From Sternotherus odoratus (taxonomy: Eukaryota; Chordata; Testudines; Kinosternidae): 64,000 nucleotides of DNA. The notes below the pieces were generated by a model that saw only the letters and a list, made by a program, of their open reading frames with translations, did no database searches and was not told the origin of the DNA. The stretch spans positions 186,001 through 250,000 of the forward strand of contig JAVMKO010000178.1 of the NCBI GenBank assembly GCA_032164245.1, in the 5' to 3' direction. A program made the position numbers and the translations under genes. Shown piece by piece: positions 10,541-20,712 of the stretch; the first letter of the stretch is position 1; the number at the start of each line of letters is the position of its first letter.

Positions 10541-11699
10541 CAGGGACAGGTTAGGGGTGTATATTTCTCAGAGGGGTTGGTGAATGGGACGACCTGCTTT
10601 GCAGTAAAATGATTGGGATGAGGGTGCAGGGTGTGGTCCGTGTCTCATGGAGGGATAATGGGAGTGGCGTGGCTGGGGAGCCTGTGTCTTTGGGGCTGCC
10701 CTAGAGCCCAGACACTGCATGCCCTGGGCTCCCTGACTCTGGGGCTGTCCACCTGCCACGCTGCCCTAGAGGCCAGAGCCTGTAGGCCCAGGGTGCTGAG
10801 GAGTTGCAAGCCTAAGAAGATCCCAGCCAGTGCTGCCAGGGGGATTCCAGGCATGTCGAGGGGTCTGGGACCGTGGCAGGCTGGGGAGAGATTTCCCCAC
10901 TTTATACCTCCCCTGCACAGCAGCAGAGCGGGAAGGGACATTCCCGCCCCCCCTCCCGGGAGCTGCAGCAGCCAGGAAACGCTGCCTATGGGAGCAGTGA
11001 GCCCGTCTCCTTTCCAAGAACAATTTCCCATACTCCCCAGAAGGGAGCGGTTTTATAACCCGGGCACAGATGGTGCAGAGTGTCCGGGTGCAGTTCCCCA
11101 CAGCTCTCGGGGTGGGGGGGATAGGAGTGAAATCCCTTCACACGTTACACAGCTCGGTTCTTTGCCTCCCTCTGGCTCAGTTCCAGGGAACTTGGCAGGT
11201 GACCCGGCCCTGAAGGGAACCAGATCCGCACGTAGCCTGTGGGTGACGCCCGTTCTGCCCCCGTCACACCGAGGAATTCACAACCTCCCACGGACAAATC
11301 CTGAGTGAACCGGACCCTGCTCGCCCCTCCTGCTCCCTCAGCACATGCCCAGGAGTAAGGGGCTCCGGTACAGCTCAGGCCCTGGGGGCTACTCTGCCCC
11401 ATGGACTCGTGGTGTCTCCCGGGTTATTGTCCCAGATTCACACTGAGCCACTTGCCGCCACCTGCCCCCACCGCTCCCGCTGCGTCATCTGCAGCCCCCG
11501 AACTAGACGTGCTCTGATCAGGGCTGTCCCTACCTCTGCCCCTGCTGGCTGCCCGCTGCATGGCAGGGAACAGCAGTGGGGAGTTGTGGTGCCCTGTTCC
11601 TTGTTGCCCGGTTGAGGGGCGAGCAGGGACTGTGAGAGCCCAGGGATCTGTCCATCTGAGGCCAGCCTGCAGCAATAGTCCCAGTAGGTCCAGTCCATG
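10541..11699. other. Unassigned GC-moderate sequence
   Basis: Contains a short local duplication: 'ggagtgaaatccctt' followed by 'cacgttacac' occurs at about 10243-10268 and again near 11126-11151. Overlapping frames on both strands (10631-11308 plus, 10645-11031 minus) have no recognised domain and look compositional. Confidence 0.4.
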
Positions 11700-12335
11700 T
11701 GTCAGGGAGCGCCCGGGCGATGGTCTGGAACTGCTCCCTAGGAAGCCAGACAGGACTCCGGGTGAAGTGTCCCTTCTCCATACACAGCCTGTTTCCCAGG
11801 CCAGGAGCTTCAGGGGTCCCCACTTCCACCTTCCTGGGTCTGACCTCGGAGCATTCAGCACCTTCTGCCCCTCCATGTGCTTCCCCCAGCGAGCTCGCCT
11901 GGGCGGGGTCCTGAGGGAGCCCATGGGTTCTGCACCCCAAATCCACAGTCAGACGTGACTCTCAGCCAGCCAGTAAAACAGAGGTTTATTCGATGACCTT
12001 TATCTGGTCTAACCCAGACCATACAGCGAGCGTGACCCCTCAGCTGGATCCATTTTGGGGGCCAGAAAGCGAGATAGCTCCTCTGCCTCCCTGCCTGACT
12101 CCAGCCACCTTCAGACTCCCCCTAACCAAAACTCACTCTCCAGCCCCTCCCCCCTTGCTCAGTCAGGTCAGGTCACCTCCCTCCCCCACTTGGGGTCAGA
12201 CTACAGCTTCAGGTAAGGACACCTGCAGAGAGACTGTGCTTTGCATCAGCTACACATTCCTATCCCCTCACATAGATGCTCAAGAAATGCATAGGGGAAA
12301 CTGAGGCACACACACAGTATTCCTACTTCGTCACA
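11700..12335 (-). mobile_element. Solo LTR, minus strand, short subtype
   Basis: Reverse-complement copy of the LTR at 2248. On the + strand it runs from TGTCAGGGAGCGCC to CTTCGTCACA. Its flanks CCATG and CCAGG match at 4 of 5 positions, a decayed target-site duplication. At 636 bp it is shorter than the others because it has one AATAAA (seen as 'tttattcgatgacc' near 11987) where other copies have two AATAAA-like sites about 140 bp apart. This suggests an indel or duplication across the poly(A) region that defines two subtypes. Confidence 0.8.
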
Positions 12336-12604
12336 CCAGGATCTCAACTCAGGTCCCGGTCCCCCAGGGCAAGCGAGGGGGACCTGCAGACAAGGTGCCC
12401 AGGAAAGTGTAACAATGACCGTCACACCTGTCCGCTGCCTCAGGGAGGGATCCCTGTGTCCATCTCTGCAGCCCCCCGGGGATGGGCCATGGGCCATCTG
12501 AGGGGCAAGCCCCAAGTCCCAGCCGAGGCCCTGCGAGATGTGACGGGGGGACTCCAATGGTGTCAACGCTGTCTCTAGTGCCCTGCTTTGCTGGTGCCGG
12601 TTTT
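12336..12604. other. Unassigned sequence between LTR and hAT relic
   Basis: Short stretch with no recognised gene. It may be the degraded 3' part of the hAT element that follows on the minus strand. Confidence 0.3.
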
Positions 12605-13908
12605 CTTCAGGTGCAGCGAGGAGTTTTGGAATATCCTACAACATCCCAAATATTCTGCTGTGTTCCTTGAGCAGCATGAAACGTTCTTCAACTGACTGTA
12701 TTGCCCAGTCAAGCACCTGGTTAAAGAATTCAACTTTGAATTGTTCTTTGGGGTCCCTTATGGGATTATACCATGTCTTGTAATCAAAATGTCTTCTCCG
12801 GTGACTCTCGTATTCTTGAATGGGTGGGAAAATAGCTTCAGGGTGAAGTTCCTCTGCCAACTCCTGTGCACTCCTCAGAATGTTTTGAAATCCCTCATCT
12901 GACCGGTCAGACTGTAGGTATGACTTTGCTTTGTCCAGTTGTTCCATAGCTCCAGATATATCAAGGTCAACACCTTGCAGTATCTCGTTTACAACATTTA
13001 TTTCAAACAGTATGTCAGGCCACAACACTAAGACACACAGAAGTTTGAAGTTATGTATATTTCTTGTGATTCCATTTCCCTCTGCCACTGTTCTCCCAAG
13101 AAGAGCCCCCATCTTAGCATTATCCTCCATAATGGCAACTATGACATCATCTATCTTCCCAATTTGGTGTTTGATTGGCTTTTATCGCCTCCACTTGACT
13201 TTCCCATGGTGTGGCACTCAGTGGTTTCAGTGTCAGAGGATGTTCCCAGATGTAGCTTCAAAATTTGCCATCAATGAGTTGATGCAGAGAAAAATACATA
13301 GATGCTTTGAATTACATTAAAAAATTCAGCAGCCTCACTAGAAGCTGAACCACTGTCCACCAAGTTCAATGAATGAGAACTGCATGGGACAAAAAAAGCT
13401 CCAGGGTTTAACTCTCGGATCCGTGTCTGCGCTCCTCTGTCCTTTCCTCTCATGTTGGCACCATTGTCGTAGCCCTGACCTCCCATGTCAGCTATCACAA
13501 TTCCCGTATGTCACAGAGTGTGGGGAGTCTGGTCCCTGCACCCCCACTTCCTGGGATTCACAGTGACTCTCAGCCAGCCAGTAGATTAGAAGGTTTATTT
13601 GAGATAACAGGAACACCATCCAACTCAGAGCTTCGCAGCACAAACAGGACTCCTTAGTCAGGCCCTTCTGGGAAGGGGGGAAGGGAGATGAGACCCCTGA
13701 TTAGGGCTCCCGCCTCATCCCCCACCTCCTTCCTCAAACCCCTCCACCGAAAAACTGCCCCTTCTCCCTTCACCCCCGGCCACTCCGCCCAGCCTTTGTT
13801 CAGATACACACAGGCAGAGACTCACCTCTCCCGACTGGGGTTGGGTTACAGCCCAGAGATACTTTCCCCATCACACCGTATCTTCCAGCTTTTTAAGAAG
13901 CACTGTGG
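12605..13908 (-). pseudogene. hAT transposase pseudogene, ZMYM1/DUF4371-like
   Basis: Read on the minus strand, the upstream piece (13880-13271, interrupted by an LTR at 13509-13875) contains LLKKLEDTGIVIADMGGQ followed by GYDNGANM and FFVPCSSHSLNLV, the central motifs of the hAT transposase subfamily found in ZMYM1-like and DUF4371 proteins. The downstream piece (13130-12636) carries LCVLVLWPDILFEINVVN, DISGAMEQLDKAKSYL and a C-terminal FFNQVLDWAIQSVEERF, again typical of that family. The two pieces are separated by frame disruptions around 13140-13270, and a solo LTR sits inside the coding region. No zinc-finger N-terminus is visible. Domesticated copies of this family exist in vertebrates, but this one is broken. 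Confidence 0.8.
13509..13875 (-). mobile_element. Solo LTR, second related family, inside hAT relic
   Basis: Runs from TGTCACAGAG to CCCCATCACA on the + strand and is bounded by a perfect 5-bp duplication CCGTA (13504-13508 and 13876-13880). It shares the U5-like 'gactctcagccagccagta' and a reversed poly(A) signal 'ggtttattt' with the LTRs at 2248 and 11700, but the rest differs and it is only 367 bp. Removing it restores continuity of the hAT reading 'KKLEDTGIVIADMG'. Confidence 0.85.
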
Positions 13909-14465
13909 TGGGCTGGATCACAGAAACCCCCTTGGGATTGCCAACTGATGTTCCAAGAATACCCCAGCCCCTGCTTTCCTTCCCTGGCAGCTTGGGAGTT
14001 CAGTGCCCTGCCTGGTTTGAACCAGACTCACAAGCCTGCTGCAAACCCAGACACAGGCCTGAACTACATCCCTTAACAGTTGTGGGCTTAATTGAAATCA
14101 GCTTAAGAAGTGTTCCTGTCCAAACCCCAAATAAATCCACTTGATCCTGTACTAAGCTTACACAGGGTAAACTCATAAATTGTTCACCCTCTATAATACT
14201 GATAGAGAGATACGCACAGCTGTGTCCCCCTCCTCTCCCACACAGGTATTAATACATACTCTGGCTTAAGTAAAAAGTGATTTTATTAAATACAGAAAGT
14301 AGGATGTAAGTGATTCTAAGTAGTAACAGACAGGACAAAGTGAATTACCAAGTAAAATAAAATAGAACACACAAGTCTATTCCTAATACAGTAAGAAAAC
14401 TGAATACAGATAAAACCTCACCCTCAGAGGTGCTTCAGTAAGTTTCCTTTTACAGACTAGTCTCC
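13909..14465. repeat. Unassigned interspersed repeat, possibly LTR-derived
   Basis: The text 'cccccttgggattgccaac' through 'gtgattttattaaataca' resembles an interspersed repeat common in turtle genomes. The AT-rich second half contains a reversed AATAAA-like signal ('ttttatt'). Neither end nor a target duplication could be fixed. Confidence 0.3.
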
Positions 14466-14920
14466 CTCTAGTCTGCCCACATATCTACACCAGCAACACC
14501 ATCACAGGACCTAACCAGATCAGCCACACCATCACTGGTTCATTCACCTGCACATCAACCAATGTCATATATGCCATTATATGCCACCAATGTCCCTCTG
14601 CTATGTACATCGACCAAACTGGACAGTCCCTACGAAAAAGGATAAATGGACACAAATCAGATATCAGGAATGGCAATATGCAAAAACCTGTAGGAGAACA
14701 CTTCAACCTGCCTGGACACACAATTACAGATTTAAAAGTCACCATACTGCAGCAAAAAAAACTTCCAAGGCCAGACTGCAAAGGGAAACTGCAGAGCTGC
14801 AATTCATTTGCAAATTTAACACAATCAATCTGGGACTGAACAAAGACCTTGAGTGGCTTGCTAATTACAAAAACAGCTTCTCCTCCCTCCGAGTTCACAC
14901 CTTCAATTCAGCTGCTAGAA

Positions 14921-17164
14921 CAGGGGTGGGGAACCTCCGGCCCGCGGGCCTGATACGGCCCGCCAAAGCCTTCCGTCCGGCCCGCGGCCGCCGGCCAGGG
15001 ACGGCTCCGCACTGGGGCCTGGAAGTGCCGCGCGGGCCGCCGCCGCCAGCTGGGGGCGGCTCCGAGCTCGGGCCGGGATGCGCCGCGTGCTCCGCTGCCG
15101 CTGCCGGCCGGGGACGGCTCAGAGCTGGGGCCGGGACGCGCCGCACCGCCACCCACTGCCAGGCGGCGAAACAAGGAGCCGCGGGGAGCCGACGGTCGGG
15201 GGGAGAGACCGGGCTGAGCGGGACAGTTGGGGGGGGGGAGAGACCTGGCTGGGTGGGTCAGTTGGGGGGTTGGAGGAAAGGAGGTTTGGGGGGGAGAGTC
15301 TGGGCTGGGTGGGTCAGTTGGGGGGGTTGGAGGAAAGGAGGTTTGGGGGGGAGAGACCGGGCTGGGTGGGTCAGTTGGGGGGGTTGGAGGAAAGGAGGTT
15401 TGGGGGGGAGAGACCGGGCTGGGTGGGTCAGTTGGGGGGGTGGGAGGGAAGGAGGTTTGGGGGGGAGAGACCGGGCTGGGTGGGTCAGTTGGGGGGGTTG
15501 GAGGGAAGGAGGTTTGGGGGGGAGAGACCGGGCTGGGTGGGTCAGTTGGGGGGGTGGGTGGGAGGGAAGGAGGTTTGGGGGGGAGAGACCGGGCTGGGTG
15601 GGTCAGTTGGGGGGGTGGGAGGAAAGGAGGTTTGGGGGGGAGAGACCGGGCTGGGTGGGTCAGTTGGGGGGGTTGGAGGAAAGGAGGTTTGGGGGCAGAG
15701 ACCGGGCTGGGTGGGTCATTTGGGGTGGGTGGGAGGGAAGGAGGTTTCGGGGGAGAGACCGGGCTGGGTGGGTCAGTTGGGGAGGGTGGGAGGGAAGGAG
15801 GTTTGGGGGGAGAGACCGGGCTGGGTGGGTCAGTTGGGGAGGGTGGGAGGGAAGGAGGTTTGGGGGGGAGAGACCGGGCTGGGTGGGTCAGTTGGGGGGG
15901 TGGGAGGGAAGGAGGTTTGGGGGGGAGAGACCGGGCTGGGTGGGTCAGTTGGGGGGGTTGGAGGGAAGGAGGTTTGGGGGGGAGAGACCGGGCTGGGTGG
16001 GTCAGTTGGGGGGGTGGGTGGGAGGGAAGGAGGTTTGGGGGGGAGAGACCGGGCTGGGTGGGTCAGTTGGGGGGGTTGGAGGAAAGGAGGTTTGGGGCAG
16101 AGACCGGGCTGGGTGGGTCATTTGGGGTGGGTGGGAGGGAAGGAGGTTTCGGGGAGAGACCGGGCTGGGTGGGTCAGTTGGGGAGGGTGGGAGGGAAGGA
16201 GGTTTCGGGGGAGAGACCGGGCTGGGTGGGTCAGTTATGGGGGGGGGAGGAGGTTTTGGGGGGGGAGAGACCGGGCTGGGCAGGTCAGTTGTGGGGGGGG
16301 CAGGAGGTTGTGGGGGGGGAGAGACCGGGCTGGGTGGGTCAGTTGTAGGGGGGGGAGGAGGTTGGGGGGGGGAGAGACTGGGCTGGGCGGGTCAGTTGGG
16401 GGGGTGGGAGGGAAGAAGGTTTGGGGGGAGAGACCGGGCTGGGTGGGTCAGTTGGGGGGGTGGGAGGGAAGAAGGTTTGGGGGGAGAGACCGGGCTGGGT
16501 GGGTCAGTTGTAGGGGGGGGAGGAGGTTGGGGTGGGGGAGAGACTGGGCTGGGCGGGTCAGTTGTGGGGGGGGCAGGAGGTTGTGGGGGGGGAGAGACTG
16601 GGCTGGGCGGGTCAGTTGTGGGGGGGGGGCAGGAGGTTGTGGGGGGGGAGAGACTGGGCTGGGCGGGTCAGTTGTGGGGGGGGCAGGAGGTTGTGGGGGG
16701 GGAGAGACTGGGCTGGGTGGGTCAGTTGTGGGGGGGGCAGGAGGTTGTGGGGGGGGAGAGACTGGGCTGGGCAGGTCAGTTGTGGGGGGGGGAGGAGGTT
16801 TTGGGGGGGGAGAGACCGGGCTGGGCAGGTCAGTTGTGGGGGGGGGAGGAGGTTGTGGGGGGGGAGAGACTGGGCTGGGCGGGTCAGTTGTGGGGGGGGC
16901 AGGAGGTTGTGGGGGGGGAGAGACTGGGCTGGGCGGGTCAGGCAGGCAGCAGGACCCTGGCTGGCAAGGGGCCAGTGGGGGAAACCCCCAAAGCAGTGCA
17001 GGGCTAAGGACTCCACCTGCCACTGATTTCCCCTGCTGGCCCCTTGCCAGCTGGGGTCTCAGCTCCCGTTGCCAGCCTGGGCTTGGGGGGGGCGGAGAGC
17101 GGCCCGCGGATGACTTTATAAAGGTCAAAATGGCCCTTGGTGGAAAAAAGGTCCCCCACCCCTG
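14921..17164. mobile_element. Non-autonomous hAT element carrying a minisatellite
   Basis: The ends are inverted: CAGGGGTGGGGAACCTCCGG at the left and ...GGTCCCCCACCCCTG at the right. The element is flanked by a perfect 8-bp duplication TGCTAGAA (14913-14920 and 17165-17172), the signature of hAT transposition. Outside the array (15220-16945) the interior is GC-rich, with 'ggcccgcgg' near both ends, and encodes no transposase. It inserted into a Penelope-like element. Confidence 0.9.
15220..16945 (+). repeat. G-rich minisatellite inside the hAT element
   Basis: About thirty tandem copies of a 54-58-bp unit containing 'gagagaccgggctgggtggg', 'tcagttggggggt' and 'gaaaggaggtttgggggg'. The second half has a variant unit with 'ggtcagttgtgggg'. 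Unit boundaries are regular but G-run lengths vary. Several G-runs per unit give strong G-quadruplex potential on the + strand. Long open frames across it in all + frames are a by-product of the repeat. Confidence 0.95.
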
Positions 17165-17592
17165 TGCTAGAAGAATATCTCACCCTCCCTGATTGGAGAT
17201 AACAAGCTGGTTCAGCCTGATTGGACTAACCTTGTTACCTCCCACCTGTTTCTTGCCTACTTTTCTATACCTGCCTCTGGACACTTCCACTGCTTGCATC
17301 CGACGAAGTGGGTATTAGCCCACGAAAGCTCATGCTTCAAAACTTTATAGTTAGTCTTTAAGGTGCCACAGGACTCTTTGTTACCTCTGCTATTCCAGGC
17401 TAACACGGCTACCTCTCTGATTCTTTGTAGAACATGTTATAAAGCCATGTTTTCCATGACATATTCCTAGCCATTCTTCTGTACTCATGTCTTAGAGTCA
17501 TATTATTTATATACTGCTCTATGAATTAGCAGATAAGGTGCTAAAGGGGTTAAACAATGGATTGAAGCAGCATTTAAAATTACGTTAGGAAT

Positions 17593-17678
17593 AGCGACAG
17601 AGTCTTGTAGCACCTTATAGACTAACAGATTTTAGGGAACATGAGCTTTCATGGACTGACCCACTTCATTAGATGAAT
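17593..17678 (-). mobile_element. Penelope-like tail fragment
   Basis: The blocks 'cttgtagcaccttatagac' and 'gagctttcatggactgaccc' match the reverse of a Penelope-like 3' tail. The fragment is flanked by GTTAGGAAT at 17584-17592 and 17679-17687, a 9-bp direct duplication. It is a short, 5'-truncated insertion. Confidence 0.7.
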
Positions 17679-17689
17679 GTTAGGAATGA

Positions 17690-18480
17690 CTGGGTAAATT
17701 ATCAACATAAATGTGCTAACTACTGTCATTTGCACCTTTTGAAACACTTTTTAACCAGACCTTGAGCATTTGCTCCTGAAAGTGTGAAATACAGTCACGT
17801 ACTTTAAAGAAAAGGTGAAGGTTAGTACAGTGATTATTACTTATCACATAAACTGCAATCAAGAAACCTTTAACTAAAGTCAGCACTTGATAGTAAAACC
17901 TTTCCAGCCACATGAAAATATAAACTAGAGGTTGTTATCCCTGAAGAAATCTAGAAAATGAATTAATTGTGGGACAATTCATTGATTTGTATGCTTACTA
18001 CTTATTTCTCTGTAAATTAATGGAGAAAAATGACTCTTACTATGACCTCTAGTGGACATAGTGCAATCAAGCATAAAAGTGACTTACCTTACAGAGACAA
18101 GGTGAGTGATGCAATATCTTTTATGGTACAACTTCTGTTGGTGAGACAAGCTTTTGAGCTTACACAAAGCTCTTCTTCAAGTTTGGGAGTGTCACAACTA
18201 AATACAAGATAGGACATAATTATTCCCAGTAGTAATGTGGAAATTTGATCGAATCTGCAGCCTATCATTGTAGAAAGATGACAGAAACTGATTAAAATCA
18301 AGAGCATTTATTTCCTGTTCTCGTTGTCTTTGAAATCTTTTGTCCTAAATTGTAGGACTATTCATTTCTTTTTTAACCTTATAGGTGTCCTACAAACATC
18401 AGCTGTCAAGGTAAACTGATAGTAACAAAACAAAACAAGATAATTCATAAACACAAATACATATATCATGTTTTGTATAT
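17690..18480. other. AT-rich sequence with a Penelope-like relic
   Basis: Apart from a Penelope-like stretch at about 18095-18195 ('caatatcttttatggtac', 'caagcttttgagcttacac'), nothing recognisable is seen. No open frame exceeds 100 codons. Confidence 0.45.
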
Positions 18481-18483
18481 GTA

Positions 18484-18619
18484 CCCTGTTTCCCCGAAAG
18501 TAAGACATCCCCGAAAATAAGACGTACTTCAAGTTTTGCCTCTCGCTGTAATATAATGTAATGTAATTTTGGGAGCAAAAATTAATATAAGACACTGTCT
18601 TATTTTCGGGGAAACACGG
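18484..18619. mobile_element. Tc1/mariner-type MITE
   Basis: The inverted ends 'ccctgtttccccgaaa' and 'ttttcggggaaacacgg' are bounded by TA on both sides (18482-18483 and 18620-18621). The interior 'gtaagacatccccgaaaata' repeats part of the end motif. At 136 bp it cannot encode anything. The 'tttccccgaaaataagac' end belongs to a MITE widespread in vertebrates. Confidence 0.8.
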
Positions 18620-19007
18620 TAGCAGCAGTAGAAAGGTGCAACAGTAAAACAATGGTGTATTTTGTCTCTGCTGTTCTCTTTAGAAGTACTGGATTCTGCT
18701 CAGGTTTCGCATCAGTTCTGAAGAGACACTCACTTGCCCTTCCTCTTGGACAGAAGGAGCCAAATTCGGTAATAAGTGGTGTAAACTCGAGAGATGGATA
18801 GAGTTGTACCTTGGATGGTGCTTCAGATGCTGATGAATATGTGCATCACTTAGGAAAAATCAAGGGAGAGGAAAACTAACGACCCCCCCCCCCCCCGACT
18901 AAATCCCAAACCAGAAACTCGGACAGACTCATCATCACCATTGTGCTGGAACAAGCATCCGGGCAGAGCCTGGCCGGGGGGTCGTTGGTCTCGTGCGTGT
19001 AGATGGG

Positions 19008-19027
19008 AACTACATCTCCCAGCCTGC
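19008..19027 (+). promoter_or_regulatory. ZNF143-type promoter motif in a CpG-rich region
   Basis: AACTACATCTCCCAGCCTGC matches the ZNF143 consensus (ACTACAATTCCCAGCATGC-like) closely. It lies in a GC- and CpG-rich stretch of about 400 bp with several GC boxes ('gccccgccc'). This is what a housekeeping promoter looks like, and TRAPPC1 is the only downstream gene within 4 kb. Assignment to TRAPPC1 is inference. Confidence 0.55.
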
Positions 19028-19397
19028 CCCGGGGCGCTTCCGCTCTCTCCAGCCCAGGTCGGAGCGGACCCCGGGCTCTACCTGACCCCCCCGCGGGTGC
19101 AGCGTCGCCGCTTCTCAGGCGAATCCTCCGTGTCCCGGGGGCGGGGCCTGGTCCCCGGCGGCCCCGCCCCTCGGCCGGGCCGTTGCGCTGCCTGGGGAGC
19201 GCGGGGGGGGGCTGGGTGGGGGGAGGCTCAGGTCCGGGCAGCGCCGCTAGGAACGCCCCCGCCCCCTAGCCCCGCCCCCGACCGACTAGCCCTGCCCCCT
19301 GCTCCGTCCCGCCTGACTAGCCCCACCCTCTGCCCCTAGCCCCGCCCCCTGCTGCGAACCCCCCTGCTCCGACTGCCCCCCTGTCCGACTAGGTCCG

Positions 19398-19650
19398 CCC
19401 CCCAGGACTCCTGGGTTCTCTGCCCGGCTCTGGGAGGGGAGTGGGGGCTGGTGGGTTAGAGCAGGGGGGGCTGGGAACCAGGACTCCTGGGTTCTCTCCC
19501 CGGCTCTGGGAGGGCAGTGGGGGCTGGTGGGTTAGCAGCGGGGGCTGGGAGCCAGGACTCCTGGTTTCTCTCCCCGGCTCAGGGAGGGGAGTGGGGGCTG
19601 GTGGGTCAGAGCAGGACCAGGACTCCTGGGTTCTCTCCCCCCTCCCCTGC
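19398..19650 (+). repeat. MIR-head tandem units
   Basis: About three 75-bp units containing 'ggactcctgggttctctccc' and 'ggctctgggaggggagtggg' abut the acceptor of the TRAPPC1 terminal exon. See the array at 24658 for the derivation of this unit. Confidence 0.8.
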
Positions 19651-19652
19651 AG

Positions 19653-19781
19653 ATCTACGTGGAGTTTGTGGTGAAGAACCCCCTGTGCCCCATGGGCGAA
19701 CCCATCCAGAGCGAGCTCTTCCGCGCCAAGTTGGACACCGTCGGCCGCGGCCTGCCCTTCTTCTCGGCCCGGGCCGGCTGA
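19653..19781 (+). CDS. TRAPPC1: TRAPPC1, terminal coding exon (partial gene)
   Basis: TRAPPC1 is a longin-fold core subunit of the TRAPP complexes, which tether vesicles and act as Rab exchange factors in ER-Golgi traffic. The exon follows a good acceptor ('cccctcccctgcag'), starts in phase 0, and encodes IYVEFVVKNPLCPMGEPI, QSELFRAKLD and ending LPFFSARAG before TGA. These 42 residues match the C-terminal end of vertebrate TRAPPC1 (about 145 aa). The preceding roughly 100 residues should lie in upstream exons, but none is recognisable between the CpG promoter-like region at 19.0 kb and this exon, or elsewhere in the window. An ATTAAA at 20331 gives a plausible 3' end. Order with KCNAB3 and RNF227 matches human 17p13.1. 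Confidence 0.85.
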   Translation: MYVEFVVKNPLCPMGEPIQSELFRAKLDTVGRGLPFFSARAG

Positions 19782-20041
19782 GCCCCCGGCGCCCGGGGCT
19801 GGCGCCCACTGCGCCCCTCTGCCGGGGACACCCCAACCCCGCAGGCGGTGAGGGAGAAAGAACAGCACCCCCCTTCGTCACACACAGCAGGTGGCCCGGT
19901 CTTCCGGGGGAGCCTGAATCCCAGGATGCTTTGCAGCCTCCCGTGGCGGGGGTGCCCCTTCCCTACCCGGTGCAGCGGTGGGGCGGGGCTGCCTCGGTCG
20001 GGGGCGGGAGTCGGGTCGAGTGAGTAGGGCAGGGCTGGGAG

Positions 20042-20120
20042 GCAGCTAGGAACCAGGACTCCTGGGTTCTCTCCCCGGCTCAGGGTGGGGAGGGGGGGGC
20101 TGGTGGGTTAGAGTAGGGGA
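20042..20120 (+). repeat. Single MIR-head unit in the TRAPPC1 3' UTR
   Basis: One 75-bp unit ('ccaggactcctgggttctct') within the presumed 3' UTR. A partial inverted unit follows at about 20185-20215. Confidence 0.7.
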
Positions 20121-20330
20121 AGGGGTGGGAGTTCCTGACTTTCATCCTGCTCTGCTCCAGACCCCACTCCGCGTCCAGCCACAGGAGAGAACCCAGGAGT
20201 CCTGGCTCCCAGCCCCCTGCCAAGCGGGCTGCGGGTCTCCTGTTCACTGTGGCATTTGAGGGCATGGTCAGACCATCCATGAGCTGGGGGCTGGGCTGGG
20301 CCCGGTGGTGCGGTGGACTCTCCTTGGTGA

Positions 20331-20336
20331 ATTAAA
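20331..20336 (+). promoter_or_regulatory. Probable TRAPPC1 poly(A) signal ATTAAA
   Basis: This is the first canonical-type signal after the TRAPPC1 stop, about 550 nt downstream, followed within 20 nt by the T/G-containing 'gtgttgctctcc'. It is the common ATTAAA variant. Confidence 0.55.
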
Positions 20337-20712
20337 GTGTTGCTCTCCCCTTACCCGCCGCCTTCCCTTCCACGCCGGCGCCTCTGGCCCCCGGGGGGGG
20401 GGGCGGTGGGTTCCAAACCCAGGAGTCCGGGCTCCCTGCCCCCCTCCCGGACAGGCTGGGAGCACAGCCCTGGTTCGGGAGGGGGGGGGGTCCCCCGGGG
20501 CTCCTGCGGGCCGGAGCTTCCCGCTGGCAAGGGAGCAAGTGGTGAGTTGTTGGAGACAGCCCCCTGGACCCTGAGGACACAGAGGGAAACTGAGTCGGAG
20601 TGGGGGTTAGTGGGGGGGGGGCTGGGAGCCAGGATCCCTGGGTTCCCCCCCCTGGCTCTGTGGGCTCCCTCCCGCAGGGGGCGGGGGTAATCCAGTGCCA
20701 GGTGGCGCCAGG

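Larger units (their letters stand above)
14466..17425 (+). mobile_element. Penelope-like element, 3' part with GIY-YIG domain, split
   Basis: The first part (14466-14920) encodes remnants of a GIY-YIG endonuclease: AMYIDQTGQSLRKRINGHKS, then GEHFNLPGHTITDLKV, then LQFICKFNTINLGLNKDLEW. This is the C-terminal end of vertebrate Penelope-like elements. The second part (17173-17425) is the expected 3' tail, with 'cgacgaagtgggtattagcc' and 'agtctttaaggtgccacagg'. Between them lies a 2244-bp hAT element with its own 8-bp duplication. The reverse-transcriptase domain is missing and frames are broken, so the copy is dead. Confidence 0.85.

Noticed and set aside
14581..17192. Very long + strand open frames (up to 808 codons), Gly/Trp-rich
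   Set aside because: They run through a tandem array of about 57 bp in all three + frames at once; the repeat lacks stops by composition and there is no start context or domain.
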